Source of the DNA: Bacillus sp. NTK034
Lineage (GTDB): Bacteria > Bacillota > Bacilli > Bacillales > Cytobacillaceae
Direction: 5' to 3'
Length of the DNA stretch: 64,000 nucleotides
Assembly (NCBI RefSeq): GCF_017303275.1
Contig: NZ_JAFKOJ010000005.1
Coordinates: 1-64,000 of the forward strand
Positions 1-9,417 of the stretch are shown here, piece after piece. The stretch's first letter is position 1. The number at the start of each line of letters is the position of its first letter. The notes beneath the pieces are model-generated. The model was not told the origin of the DNA. It made no database searches and worked only from the letters and a program-made list of their open reading frames with translations. Both the position numbers and the translations under genes were made by a program.

Positions 1-34
1 ATAACGTCACGATTTATTTTACTAAAGTAGTAGG

Positions 35-385
35 TTGATTGAGCAAAAGTGTAAAATCTTATCGAGCAAAAACTGTCAACTTTATTCTAGCGTTTACAAG
101 GACCTGCTCAGAACGGTTTATGTCAGTGCTTTAATCCCTAATAAATCCGATTACTTCTCGAATATGAAAAGACATCTCTATAAGATTGTTTACAAATTAG
201 TAGAGGAAGGGCAGATGGTTGGGGAGATAAAAGTAGATCGGTCTCCGAGTGAATTAACCATGTTAATCACGCGCTGCATGCGGGGGACATTATATGATTG
301 GCAATTATTTGACCAGTTTGATCTTGTATTAGAGGGAGAAAGATACATCAAAGCAATCTTAGAAGGAATTCAGAAGGAAATTTAA
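35..385 (+). pseudogene. Truncated TetR-family regulator (C-terminal part)
   Basis: The 116-residue reading frame resembles the ligand-binding C-terminal half of TetR/AcrR regulators: all helical, with a GxxxGxI segment, a conserved basic/aromatic stretch near residues 82-90 and a final ILEGI helix. A complete TetR protein is about 190 residues with an N-terminal helix-turn-helix, which is missing here. An in-frame stop lies at 23-25, and the TTG at 35 has no clear ribosome site, so the HTH cannot be in this frame. Another frame of the first 30 bases reads IYFTK, faintly like the end of a TetR HTH, so a frameshift near 30 is possible. Most likely a decayed or frameshifted gene; the window edge prevents a firm decision. 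Confidence 0.5.
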
Positions 386-520
386 TAAAGCAATACTATC
401 TGATAATAGGTTTTCTGGAAGCAAAACTAAAACAATTGCTTCCTCTTATAGTTCTTCTGCTTTTTGCAATTGAGTGAAGCAAGCTAACTCAGTTACCACC
501 AAGCTAGTCGATTTTTAATG

Positions 521-551
521 CTTCACTGTATGTGGGATCAGGCACGCTTTT
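521..551 (+). repeat. Copy 1 of a GGRTCAGGC-type small repeat
   Basis: This segment starts CTTCACTGTATGTGGGATCA and aligns with 978-1009 at roughly 80 percent, including the shared CTTCAC-GTAT and TCAGGC blocks. Small repeats with a GGGGTCAGGC-like core are common in Bacillaceae intergenic DNA. Whether this is a relic of a mobile palindrome is inference. Confidence 0.4.
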
Positions 552-920
552 CTCAGCTAAAACTGACAATAGTTTTTATAATGACTTATTGTTTTCTTTA
601 ATAAATCTTGATAGAAGACAAGAGCTTATACAAAGAAACACTTATCGCAAATAGAGAAATTATAATTAACTATGGGAAATGTAAAAAAGACCTAACAATA
701 AGGCTAGGTTCTTTCTATAAAATACTATCTGAATTCCATTTTATCAGTTGACCACACTTTAGGGGGTATACACCGGCATTTAAGTGGTAATCACAGGACT
801 GCTATCTTAGAATGCACATATGCACATTTCTTGGCAACACAGATTACGGTAGTTTTTTTATAATTTTAATCTATTTATTATACTAGACACGCTTTTACAA
901 AAAGCTTACGAGAACGAATA

Positions 921-966
921 AAGCGAAAACCTTGCTGCCAACTAGCAGCAAGGTTTTGCTTTTTTC
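921..966. terminator. Strong terminator hairpin at the end of the polysaccharide operon
   Basis: A perfect 13-bp stem (926-938 with 945-957; arm AAAACCTTGCTGC) and a 6-base loop are followed on the plus strand by CTTTTTT. On the minus strand the trailing bases are CTTTATTC, a weaker U-run. It lies just beyond the last gene of the minus-strand operon, so it probably stops that operon and works in both directions. Confidence 0.75.
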
Positions 967-977
967 ACACTTAAAAA

Positions 978-1009
978 CTTCACCGTATCCGGGGTCAGGC
1001 CACTTTTTT
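978..1009 (+). repeat. Copy 2 of a GGGTCAGGC-type small repeat
   Basis: The core CCGGGGTCAGGCCAC followed by a T run matches the segment at 521-551. It lies between the terminator hairpin and the 3' end of the polysaccharide operon. It may have spread by transposition of a small non-autonomous element; no partner transposase is visible. Confidence 0.4.
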
Positions 1010-1069
1010 GAATTAATTCAAATGAAATACATCTATGCACTGCAAGTGGGTCAAATACCGTCTTTATTG

Positions 1070-2230
1070 CTAAGCAGAACTATAAACACTGCTTCTATTC
1101 GATAATTCTATCCAAAAATAGAGGCTTATAACGTTTGAAAAGGAAACAATTCCTCCCTCACCGATAAAGTAGATAAACATAGATATAATAATTGCATATT
1201 TGGTTATATTTTTGTTTTTACTTTTAGCTGATTCTTTAAACATCGGTGAAGTGAATATTAATATTATCCAAAACAAAAAACCGATTATACCAAAATAATA
1301 TAACAATTCAACATACCCATTTGTTATAACTAAGTTGGAATATAAACCATCCCTAGTAGATCCATTACCAAAGAATTGATTTACGATAGATCTTTCTGTC
1401 AAAACACTATTCCAGATTGATAATCTGCTGCTTGAAAGTTTATCTAATTCACTAAAACTAACTCCAGGAAGATATTTATTCGAGAATAAAACCACTAACA
1501 AAAAACAAATAATAATCATGAGTTGTACAAAAATTACCTTTGTTTTACTTTCAATTTTTCTAAAAACCCATAAATAAAAACCAATAAAAAATAATATTAG
1601 AGTTGCAATTAATGGTGTTCTAGAGTTCGCCAATATTATTGTATAAATACTACCAAATATTATTACAAAATAAACCCATTTATATCTTATCATATTTTGG
1701 TTACTACTTAACTTTACTGATATTATTATGAGTAAATACAAGTGAGCACCTAAACTATTGGCATTGTTAAACATTCCAACAAATCTTATTCTTTCACCTT
1801 GAACATAATATTTACTAGGATCAAAGGTTAGTACAAAGTTAGGAAGAAACACAAAGATAACTAGTACCCAAAATAGTAATTTAATTATATTATCCAACAC
1901 CGAATCTTCAATTGATGGAAAAACAAAAATAACAACAGCCAATATAAATAAACACATAGTTATAAAAGAGCTATTAAACAATATACTAGTTCCCTCATAA
2001 ATAAATAAGTTCAATAGGGAAGCCACTGCTATTAACATAAATTTTACTATATCTATTTTTTTTACTAGTAATTTATTATTCCCATATAAGTACATAGTTA
2101 AAATAAAAATACTTGCAAAAATACTAACAAATCTTAACATGAATAATACGGAAATATTTTCAAGTACTCGGTACTGAGTAATAGTTAGAATAATAAAAGT
2201 AACAGTAAAGAACAACTTAATTATTTTCAC
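1070..2230 (-). CDS. wzy: O-antigen/EPS polymerase (Wzy-like)
   Basis: A 386-residue membrane protein with about ten hydrophobic segments, the usual size for a Wzy polymerase. It joins lipid-linked repeat units into a long chain on the outer face of the membrane. Family features are the GMFNNANSLGAHL segment (about residue 150) followed by a further membrane helix and the short ANSRTP motif (about residue 203), both typical of the Wzy/O-antigen ligase superfamily. The start overlaps the upstream flippase gene by 14 bases, so the two are translationally coupled. Very low GC compared with the kinase end of the operon suggests acquisition of a polysaccharide-specific cassette. Polymerase rather than ligase is inferred from the neighbouring flippase. 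Confidence 0.8.
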   Translation of the reverse strand: MKIIKLFFTVTFIILTITQYRVLENISVLFMLRFVSIFASIFILTMYLYGNNKLLVKKIDIVKFMLIAVASLLNLFIYEGTSILFNSSFITMCLFILAVVIFVFPSIEDSVLDNIIKLLFWVLVIFVFLPNFVLTFDPSKYYVQGERIRFVGMFNNANSLGAHLYLLIIISVKLSSNQNMIRYKWVYFVIIFGSIYTIILANSRTPLIATLILFFIGFYLWVFRKIESKTKVIFVQLMIIICFLLVVLFSNKYLPGVSFSELDKLSSSRLSIWNSVLTERSIVNQFFGNGSTRDGLYSNLVITNGYVELLYYFGIIGFLFWIILIFTSPMFKESAKSKNKNITKYAIIISMFIYFIGEGGIVSFSNVISLYFWIELSNRSSVYSSA

Positions 2231-3443
2231 GGGACTTACCCCTCGTATAAATAATATTTTTATTTACTAATACTAGTAATAAATATAAAATCAAATAACC
2301 CAAACTATTTGATATTACAGCCCCTCTTAATTGGTAGAGTCCAAATAAAAAAGCTGAAACTACTATTGTAAAAATTAATACAAATAGAAAAATAAAAAGT
2401 AGAAACTTTTTATTAGTATTAAAAATTTGAGATTTTAACATTTCTATTTTTGAAAAAGAAAACAGTGCAAAACCAAATGTTAATAAATAATAGTCTATAT
2501 AATTTTCTGTATGACTTTTGGATGCAGCAACGTGTATTATTATCTCTCCAAAGTAATAAAGAAATACTAATATGCTTATTATTAAAATAAAACTAAAAAT
2601 ATAAAGTTGTTTAAATAAGATCTTCACACCTTGGTAATTATTTCTCTTTTTTTCAGTATATATTTTTGAGATAAATGGTAAATACAAGATGGAAGGTGGT
2701 AGTACAACTAACATATTTAAAATGCTAAAGTTAGCACTATATATCCCTAATTGAGTCTTATTAAAATTTTGGTTTGCGAAAAGTATATTTATAAAATTAA
2801 GTACCATATCTGAAGAAGCTATAATGGATAGAATTATACCAAAACCTAAAACCTTAATTGTATAATACCTAACTTCCTTAAATGGGATTCTTTTAAAAGA
2901 TTTATTCAGAAATTCAAGATAACAAATAATTATAAATAGACTAATAAATTGACCTATAAATACAAACTCAAAGTTCTTAGGAAGAAATGCGAAGAATAAA
3001 ACTATAAATAAAAGTTTTAACAAGGAAAATATAATTTGCCCTCCAGAATAATGTAGAGCATTTCCCGAAACGTTTAATATAATCATCTTATTCTGGTAAA
3101 TTCCAAACAATACTAAATTAAATAACAATAAAACAGTAATGTTCAAACCGAAATCTTGAAAGAAAATATAAAATAAAAAGCTTCCTATTATTGCGAGTCC
3201 TGATGCTATTAATAAAGTACTCATTTGAATTACACTTAAAAGTTGGGGTTTCTCTAAATAGTGATTTTGTAAATACATTGTACTTGCTAATAAAATTGTA
3301 TTTAACATATTAAATAATTGATTAAGAGAATAATATGCTCCATATTCAGTAGGATCTAAGGACTTAACAAGTAACGGTACTAACAAAATTCCAACCAAAA
3401 CTGGGACAAACTTTGCTAAAGTATAAAACAGTATATTCCTCAT
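2217..3443 (-). CDS. wzx: Polysaccharide repeat-unit flippase (Wzx-like)
   Basis: A 408-residue polytopic protein of the MOP/PST flippase superfamily. It begins with a helix carrying the conserved KFVPVLVGILLVPLLVKSL-type first segment and a DPTEYGAY loop (about residues 30-37), then some eleven further hydrophobic stretches. Such proteins move undecaprenyl-linked oligosaccharides across the membrane. It lies between a glycosyltransferase and the polymerase, as expected for a Wzx/Wzy pathway. The coding sequence is strongly AT-rich. The 120 bases between this start and the upstream glycosyltransferase contain no clear promoter. Confidence 0.85.
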   Translation of the reverse strand: MRNILFYTLAKFVPVLVGILLVPLLVKSLDPTEYGAYYSLNQLFNMLNTILLASTMYLQNHYLEKPQLLSVIQMSTLLIASGLAIIGSFLFYIFFQDFGLNITVLLLFNLVLFGIYQNKMIILNVSGNALHYSGGQIIFSLLKLLFIVLFFAFLPKNFEFVFIGQFISLFIIICYLEFLNKSFKRIPFKEVRYYTIKVLGFGIILSIIASSDMVLNFINILFANQNFNKTQLGIYSANFSILNMLVVLPPSILYLPFISKIYTEKKRNNYQGVKILFKQLYIFSFILIISILVFLYYFGEIIIHVAASKSHTENYIDYYLLTFGFALFSFSKIEMLKSQIFNTNKKFLLFIFLFVLIFTIVVSAFLFGLYQLRGAVISNSLGYLILYLLLVLVNKNIIYTRGKSRENN

Positions 3444-3564
3444 TAAATATAAATTCCTTTTTTAAAATTACAGTGTTATATTATTGATGTTGTTGTATTA
3501 GATCACGTTAATCAAGTATGGTATTCTGGTTCTTTCTATGAGTACCAATATCACTTCATATCTT

Positions 3565-4725
3565 TTATCTCAATACATTATTAAACATATTAATATGTTC
3601 CTTTAAAGCTAACTGGTTATCAACTTTATACTTTCCGTATTCATATGCCTTTTTAGACACTAACTTATAATTATCATTATCCATATATAAATAATGACTA
3701 ATGGCATCTATAAATTTAAATTGCATATCTAGTGGAATATCGAACCCTATCCCAAGTTCGTTTAAGTTTTTCCATGGGGTTTGATCACTTGTTATAACTG
3801 GACACCCTGACAGAAGGGACTCTTGTATGACATGACCAAAATTCTCCCCCTTCGTTGGAAACAAAAATGTATGATATAGGGATAGTACTTTGGGTACTTC
3901 AGTATAACTTAATGCTCCCTTATAATTTACTTTCACTCTATCGCTCAAGTCTTCAGAAATTATTAAACATTCTTTCCAGTACTCTTTATCCTCTAAAGGC
4001 CCATATATGTCAAATACAATTTCATTAAATTTTTGATCACTTTTATCTACTTCTCTTAGAATTTGTAAAGAAAAGTCTAAGTTTTTTATTCTAGAGATTC
4101 TAGATACAGTAGCTATTCTTAATTGGCCACTCTTTTTATTTATAGGATAGGTGAAGGGATCTATATCACTATTCACTATATTACCAGCTATATTGACTTT
4201 AACCTGGCTTCCAAATAAGTTAATTATATCTTGTTTATCCGAATTTGAAGTACATGTAAAGGTAATTTTTTTGTGTAAATTAATGAATTTAAATATATTA
4301 ATATATAATTTCTTTTTATCGGTTTTAATTGATAATGCTCCCTTTGAGAATTCTCCTCTTGGAGCAACTATTACAGGCTCTTTCGTATAATTCAACCTTT
4401 TAAGCCAAAGTACAAATACAGACAATTTCGAAAAGAAGCTGCTGATATATATTAAATCAAAATCCTGTTCTTTAAGAAGAGATTTTACAGAACTAAACTC
4501 TTTTCCTTGAGGTATATAATAGACCTTTGCTTTACCAACAGTATTCCAAGAACCAATTTGCACATCAGTATATGGTTTTACTGCATTTAAATCACGATCA
4601 TTAGTAATAACATAAAAATTATAATCATCACTTAATCTTTCTACTAAATTTAAAAGTGACTTTACAGGGCCACCATATTCTTTTCCTGGCAAATACGGTC
4701 CAATGATTAAGATATTTTTTTTCAT
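3565..4725 (-). CDS. Glycosyltransferase family 4
   Basis: A 386-residue GT-B fold enzyme. The N-terminal GPYLPGKEYGGP motif (residues 9-20) is the glycine-rich acceptor-side loop seen in GT4 enzymes. The EX7E nucleotide-sugar signature is ENFGHVIQE at about 294-302, in the context FPTKGENFG. It is cytoplasmic or membrane-associated and adds one sugar to the lipid-linked repeat unit. Its position downstream of the FucNAc genes and upstream of wzx suggests it adds the last sugar of the unit; donor and linkage cannot be told from sequence. It is separated by 198 bases from the upstream epimerase gene, unusually loose for this operon. Confidence 0.85.
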   Translation of the reverse strand: MKKNILIIGPYLPGKEYGGPVKSLLNLVERLSDDYNFYVITNDRDLNAVKPYTDVQIGSWNTVGKAKVYYIPQGKEFSSVKSLLKEQDFDLIYISSFFSKLSVFVLWLKRLNYTKEPVIVAPRGEFSKGALSIKTDKKKLYINIFKFINLHKKITFTCTSNSDKQDIINLFGSQVKVNIAGNIVNSDIDPFTYPINKKSGQLRIATVSRISRIKNLDFSLQILREVDKSDQKFNEIVFDIYGPLEDKEYWKECLIISEDLSDRVKVNYKGALSYTEVPKVLSLYHTFLFPTKGENFGHVIQESLLSGCPVITSDQTPWKNLNELGIGFDIPLDMQFKFIDAISHYLYMDNDNYKLVSKKAYEYGKYKVDNQLALKEHINMFNNVLR

Positions 4726-4923
4726 TCCAAAACATCCTTAAGCATTAATTTCCATTGCTAAAGGCTATACTCATACAAAGTAAAAGCCTCGGTAGCCTGG
4801 TATCTTTTCTACAAACTCCAATATAAATATCTCAATTCTTCTGCCTTTTCAATCAAAAATTCCTTTGACATCTATTAAAACTACATCCCTATTTTTTCTT
4901 TTATAGCTTCATATACATTAATA

Positions 4924-6054
4924 TTATTTAACTTTCCCCCATACAACTCTATTCACATAATCTGTATATGATAATATAATTCTAAGAACTTTATCTGAAA
5001 CATTTGGCATACTATAATCATTAACAATTCTTAGTACACCTTCACCTTGTGCCTCCAGAATTTCTAATCCTTGTAAGACTCTATCCTTCTTTAACCCCAC
5101 CATCATAACCGAAGCCTCTTCCATTGCCTCTGGTCTTTCATGGGCTTGTCTAATATTAAGTGCTTTAAAACCAAGAATAGAAGACTCTTCACTAATCGTT
5201 CCACTATCACTTAGAACCGCTTTAGCATTTAATTGAAGTTTATTATAATCATTAAAGCCTAAAGGCTTCATCGTTATTACCAAAGGGTTAAACTCAATGC
5301 CTTTAGCATCAATCATATTTCTAGTTCTCGGGTGCGTACTTATAATTACAGGAATATTGTACTTTTCAGCAACGGCATTTAGACTATCAACAAGATCTAA
5401 AAAATTGGCTTCCGAGTTGATATTTTCTTCTCTATGAGCTGATACGACAAAATACTTTCCTTCTTCTAGTTCAAGTCTCTGTAGGACATCAGATTTTTCA
5501 ATGTCTTTCTTTCTTGAGTTTAGAACTTCAAACATAGGACTACCAGTTTTAATTATTCGATCAGCAGGTAAGCCTTCACTTAATAAATATTCTCTTGCAA
5601 TATCACTATAAGTTAGGTTGATATCAGCTGTGTGGTCAACTATTTTTCTGTTTGTTTCTTCAGGTACTCTTTGATCGAAGCATCTATTACCTGCTTCCAT
5701 ATGAAAAATTGGAATATGTCTTCTCTTTGCTGCAATTGCACATAAACAACTATTGGTGTCTCCTAATACCAAAAAAGCATCAGGTTTTACTTCTTCCATA
5801 ATAGGATCTATTTTAACTAAGATATTCCCTATTGTTTCTACTGCTGTTCCAGTTGCAGCATTTAGGAAATAATCAGGTTTTTTTAAATTAAAATCCTTAA
5901 AAAATACTTCATTTAATTCATAATCATAATTTTGTCCTGTGTGGATTAGAATATGGTCTATTGCACTTGATTCTTCTAATTTATTTATAACAGCTGACAG
6001 TCTTATAATCTCTGGTCTAGTACCTACAACTGTCATAACTTTTAATTTTTTCAC
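4924..6054 (-). CDS. capG: UDP-GlcNAc 2-epimerase, CapG/WecB type
   Basis: A 376-residue non-hydrolysing UDP-N-acetylhexosamine 2-epimerase. The GTRPEI motif lies at 11-16, HTGQNYDYE at about 38, and the active-site block EAGNRCFDQRVPEETNR at about 121-137. With CapE and CapF directly upstream it would finish UDP-N-acetyl-L-fucosamine by inverting C2 of the L-pneumosamine intermediate, as in Staphylococcus aureus type 5/8 capsule synthesis. It starts 3 bases after capF ends. A WecB/MnaA role in making UDP-ManNAc is possible from sequence alone; the CapE-CapF-CapG order makes the FucNAc role far more likely. Confidence 0.85.
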   Translation of the reverse strand: MKKLKVMTVVGTRPEIIRLSAVINKLEESSAIDHILIHTGQNYDYELNEVFFKDFNLKKPDYFLNAATGTAVETIGNILVKIDPIMEEVKPDAFLVLGDTNSCLCAIAAKRRHIPIFHMEAGNRCFDQRVPEETNRKIVDHTADINLTYSDIAREYLLSEGLPADRIIKTGSPMFEVLNSRKKDIEKSDVLQRLELEEGKYFVVSAHREENINSEANFLDLVDSLNAVAEKYNIPVIISTHPRTRNMIDAKGIEFNPLVITMKPLGFNDYNKLQLNAKAVLSDSGTISEESSILGFKALNIRQAHERPEAMEEASVMMVGLKKDRVLQGLEILEAQGEGVLRIVNDYSMPNVSDKVLRIILSYTDYVNRVVWGKVK

Positions 6055-6057
6055 GTA

Positions 6058-7167
6058 TTATACCTCCAAGAAATAGGTGTCTGGCTTTTCAGGGTCAAAA
6101 TATTCATTTGCCCACATAATAGTGACCATATCGGTTTCCCCTAAATTTTCAATATTATGAGTGTAACCAGTTGGGATATCAACTACTTCTAATTTTTCTC
6201 CACTAACAAAATATTCAATGACTTCATCTGAGTCAATCTTTCTAAATCGGATAACTCCCATTCCACTTACCACAAGAAACTTTTCATTTTTTGTATGGTG
6301 CCAATGATTTCCTTTTGTTATACCAGGTTTAGAAATATTTACAGAAACTTGTCCCCTATCCGGTGTCTTTATAAATTCAGTAAACGAACCTCTTTGATCT
6401 ACATTCATTTTAAGGTCATAACTAAATTGATTTTCAGGCAAGTAACTAAGATAAGTACTATATAGCTTTTTTGTTAACTGGTTAGACATATTAGGAATTG
6501 AGCGTTCTATACGACTCTCTTTGAAGGAATAAATTAATTCAGCAATTTTTCCAAGAGCGATAGAGTAAACTACTGGAACTTCACAAAAATCTCCATTGGA
6601 GTTTTCATTACCCTTCAATGCATTAATCAGCTCTTCAACTACATCATCAATATACACTATGTTCATAACAACACTTGAATCATTTATGCTAATTGGTATC
6701 CCATGAGCAATATTATGGCAAAAAGTTGCAATTGCACTGTTATAATTAGGTCTACACCATTTCCCAAAAACATTAGGGAAGCGATAAACCAATACCTTTG
6801 CTCCCGTTTCCTTGCCATATTTGAAAAGTAAATCTTCACCTGCTTTTTTACTAATACCATATGGGTTATTTAGTTCTGCTTGGATAGATGAAGAAACCAT
6901 TACTGGACAAATATTTTGGTGTTTTTCTAAGGTTTCGAGTAACATTGAAGTTAACCCATAATTACCATCCATGAATTCAGATTGGTCCTTAGGGCGATTT
7001 ACACCAGCTAGATGAAATACAAAATCAGCTTCTTTACAATACTGATCCAGTGAGGATCGATCGGTTTCCTTACTGAATTCATAGATATCAGTATAGCCCC
7101 TGTTTCTTAATTCTGACACAAGGTTTTTACCGATAAACCCCTTTGCACCGGTCACTAATATCTTCAT
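6058..7167 (-). CDS. capF: CapF/WbjC-type bifunctional epimerase-reductase (UDP-L-FucNAc pathway)
   Basis: A 369-residue protein from the ATG that overlaps the capE stop by one base (TAATG), preferred over an in-frame TTG twelve bases upstream. The N-terminal Rossmann SDR domain carries GAKGFIGKN (about residues 7-15) and the YGISKK catalytic motif near 107-112. The last 110 residues form a cupin domain with NHWHHTKNEKFLV, whose histidines bind metal in the S. aureus enzyme. The cupin domain epimerises C3 and the SDR domain reduces C4, giving UDP-N-acetyl-6-deoxy-L-talosamine. Domain order and length match CapF. Confidence 0.88.
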   Translation of the reverse strand: MKILVTGAKGFIGKNLVSELRNRGYTDIYEFSKETDRSSLDQYCKEADFVFHLAGVNRPKDQSEFMDGNYGLTSMLLETLEKHQNICPVMVSSSIQAELNNPYGISKKAGEDLLFKYGKETGAKVLVYRFPNVFGKWCRPNYNSAIATFCHNIAHGIPISINDSSVVMNIVYIDDVVEELINALKGNENSNGDFCEVPVVYSIALGKIAELIYSFKESRIERSIPNMSNQLTKKLYSTYLSYLPENQFSYDLKMNVDQRGSFTEFIKTPDRGQVSVNISKPGITKGNHWHHTKNEKFLVVSGMGVIRFRKIDSDEVIEYFVSGEKLEVVDIPTGYTHNIENLGETDMVTIMWANEYFDPEKPDTYFLEV

Positions 7168-8186
7168 TACTGATTCCAACCTTTCAATTCTTCCCGGACA
7201 TAATCCAGCATTAATAACTTATCTTTAATTTGCTCAATGTTTAATCTTTGAGTGTTATGAGAATTATACTCATCTTCAGATGATAACTTTTTATCACCTT
7301 CTACAAAATACTTATCATAGTTTAAATCTCTTTTATCAGCAGGTACTCTATAAAAACCACCCATATCTTCAGAAACCACATGTTCCTCTCTAGTAAGAAG
7401 AGTTTCATATAGCTTTTCTCCATGACGAGTACCAATGGTCTTTATTTCATTGTCAGCATTAAATAATTCCTTGATTGCTTGGGCAAGATCCCCTATTGTC
7501 GATGCTGGTGCCTTTTGCACCATGATGTCTCCTGCCTCTGCATTTTCAAATGCAAACACTACTAGTTCTACCGCCTCTTCAAGGCTCATCAAGAATCTAG
7601 TCATGTTTGGATCAGTAACCGTAATAGGTTGTCCACTCTTAATCTGCTCAATAAATAGCGGAATAACAGAACCTCTAGAAGCCATTACATTACCATAACG
7701 AGTGCCACATATTAATGTTCTGTCTGGATTTACAGTTTTAGCCTTCGCTACAAAAACTTTTTCCATCATAGCTTTTGAGATCCCCATCGCATTAATAGGA
7801 TAAGCAGCTTTATCTGTAGACAAGCAAATCACTTTTTTTACGCCGCTTTCAATAGCACCAGTAAGAACATTATCTGTTCCAATTATATTTGTTTTTACTG
7901 CTTCTAAAGGAAAAAATTCACAAGATGGTACTTGCTTAAGTGCAGCAGCATGAAAAATATAATCAACACCGTGCATCGCATTTTTAACACTGCCAAGGTC
8001 TCTTACATCTCCTAAGTAAAACTTAAGTTTGTCATTTTTATAGAGCTTACGCATATCATCTTGTTTTTTCTCATCTCTTGAAAAAATTCTAATTTCTTTT
8101 ATATCTGTATCTAAAAACCTATTCATAACAGCATTGCCAAATGAACCTGTGCCGCCGGTAATAAGTAAGGTTTTATCTTTAAACAT
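7167..8186 (-). CDS. capE: CapE/WbjB-type UDP-GlcNAc 4,6-dehydratase/5-epimerase
   Basis: A 339-residue extended SDR enzyme. The NAD-binding loop GGTGSFGNAV is at residues 11-20, and the active site reads NAMGISKAMMEKV near 133-145. Methionine replaces the usual catalytic tyrosine, the known atypical MxxxK site of CapE. It converts UDP-GlcNAc to the 4-keto-6-deoxy-L-arabino intermediate, the first step toward UDP-L-FucNAc. Its stop overlaps the capF ATG by one base, so the two are coupled. A C-terminal tail (YNSHNTQRL) typical of the family is present, so the gene looks intact. Confidence 0.9.
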   Translation of the reverse strand: MFKDKTLLITGGTGSFGNAVMNRFLDTDIKEIRIFSRDEKKQDDMRKLYKNDKLKFYLGDVRDLGSVKNAMHGVDYIFHAAALKQVPSCEFFPLEAVKTNIIGTDNVLTGAIESGVKKVICLSTDKAAYPINAMGISKAMMEKVFVAKAKTVNPDRTLICGTRYGNVMASRGSVIPLFIEQIKSGQPITVTDPNMTRFLMSLEEAVELVVFAFENAEAGDIMVQKAPASTIGDLAQAIKELFNADNEIKTIGTRHGEKLYETLLTREEHVVSEDMGGFYRVPADKRDLNYDKYFVEGDKKLSSEDEYNSHNTQRLNIEQIKDKLLMLDYVREELKGWNQ

Positions 8187-8207
8187 TTATTGAACCTCTT
8201 TTCCTTA

Positions 8208-9416
8208 TTAAAAGTGTCGCATTATTATTTCATATGAGTGTTTTGCGGTATAATTATTGTTTAAATACGCCTTAGCATTTTCGCCCATTCGTTTTCTCAT
8301 ATCAGTATCGCATAGCAACTCCACATGCTGATTAAATGCTCTTAAATCACCACTCTGACACCAATAACCAAAGTCTCCTTTTTCTATCACTTTACCTAAA
8401 TCAGTATTATTATCTGTCGCTGCTATTACAGGCATTGAAGCCTGCATATAAGACAGTAGTCTTGATGGGAAATTAGGTATTGTAAATCTTTTATCAAGAA
8501 ATATAAGTCCCACATCACATGAATTAGCTAGGCTTTCATAGTCATCCTTAGGTAGCTGAGCGAATAACTGTGCATTTTTTAGATTTTCTTTTTTAAAAAA
8601 TGTCTTTAGTTTATTAAACTCAGTCCCTGACCCAGCAATGATAAAATAAACATGTTGATTTTCTTTATTTGCCTTTAAGCACTCCATTAAAAAGTCAATC
8701 CCCTGGGGTTTACCAAGATTTCCACCATATATGAAAACAGTTTTATCTAAAGGAATGTTATACTTTTCCTTAACTTCTGCTATTCTTTTCTCATCCTTTT
8801 TTATGGTTAAAGGTTCAATACTATTTGGACATATCTCAACAATTTCAGGGGGTATCCCCGGGTTATGTGTTAACAAAAAATCTACATTTGCTTTTGACAT
8901 ACACCCTATATAATCTGAAAGTTTATATAATTCCTTTTCTTTATTCCTAAAATAGTTGTAAAGTACACTTTTGATACCAGTCGTTGTTAGCAACCCAAGA
9001 TCAACTGCATTTTGAGGAAAAATATCCTTTAGAAGCAAATAAGCTTTTGCGTTATCCCGAAATTTTACGTAAGCTACCGCTTTTTGTAAAGTAATAGGAG
9101 GCGTAGAATAAATAACCAAATCGAACTTAACATTGGAGAAATATTTTTTTATACCTTTTAAAAATTGTGATTCTAAAGTAATGGTTGATATGCCTTTCTC
9201 AATAAAATTGGTCTTTTGGATATTACCAATCTGTAATTTCAGTATTTTATAATTACCTTTATCTATAATATTAGTTGGTTGTTGTTTCCTTTTCTCCGTT
9301 GGAGAAATAATATAGACATTGTGTTCCTCTTTTAAAAACTCTCGCATTAAATCAGTATATATACCACTTGTCTTAATTGTCGAAAAATCTAAAAGTGTCA
9401 GAAAAAGAATATTCAT
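8208..9416 (-). CDS. Glycosyltransferase, WbuB-like (probable L-FucNAc transferase)
   Basis: A 402-residue GT4-family enzyme with GT-B fold. The N-terminus MNILFLTLLDFSTIKTSGIY and the acceptor-side SDYIGCMSKAN segment resemble WbuB, the L-fucosamine transferase often found next to capE-capF-capG. The donor-side domain holds KTVFIYGGNLGKPQG (about 228-242) and FPSRLLSYMQASMPVIA (about 325-341). It lies immediately upstream of capE and directly after the acetyltransferase gene. The natural reading is that it adds L-FucNAc to diNAcBac on the lipid carrier. The donor assignment rests on gene context and overall resemblance. Confidence 0.75.
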   Translation of the reverse strand: MNILFLTLLDFSTIKTSGIYTDLMREFLKEEHNVYIISPTEKRKQQPTNIIDKGNYKILKLQIGNIQKTNFIEKGISTITLESQFLKGIKKYFSNVKFDLVIYSTPPITLQKAVAYVKFRDNAKAYLLLKDIFPQNAVDLGLLTTTGIKSVLYNYFRNKEKELYKLSDYIGCMSKANVDFLLTHNPGIPPEIVEICPNSIEPLTIKKDEKRIAEVKEKYNIPLDKTVFIYGGNLGKPQGIDFLMECLKANKENQHVYFIIAGSGTEFNKLKTFFKKENLKNAQLFAQLPKDDYESLANSCDVGLIFLDKRFTIPNFPSRLLSYMQASMPVIAATDNNTDLGKVIEKGDFGYWCQSGDLRAFNQHVELLCDTDMRKRMGENAKAYLNNNYTAKHSYEIIMRHF

Positions 9417-9417
9417 C

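Larger units (their letters stand above)
386..1069. other. Decayed intergenic region
   Basis: About 680 bases without a convincing gene. It holds two related 31-32-base segments (521-551 and 978-1009), a weak hairpin at 690-714 and a perfect terminator hairpin near 926-957. The base composition is AT-rich and all frames are broken, as in a region that has lost genes. I see no transposase remnant I can name. Confidence 0.5.
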
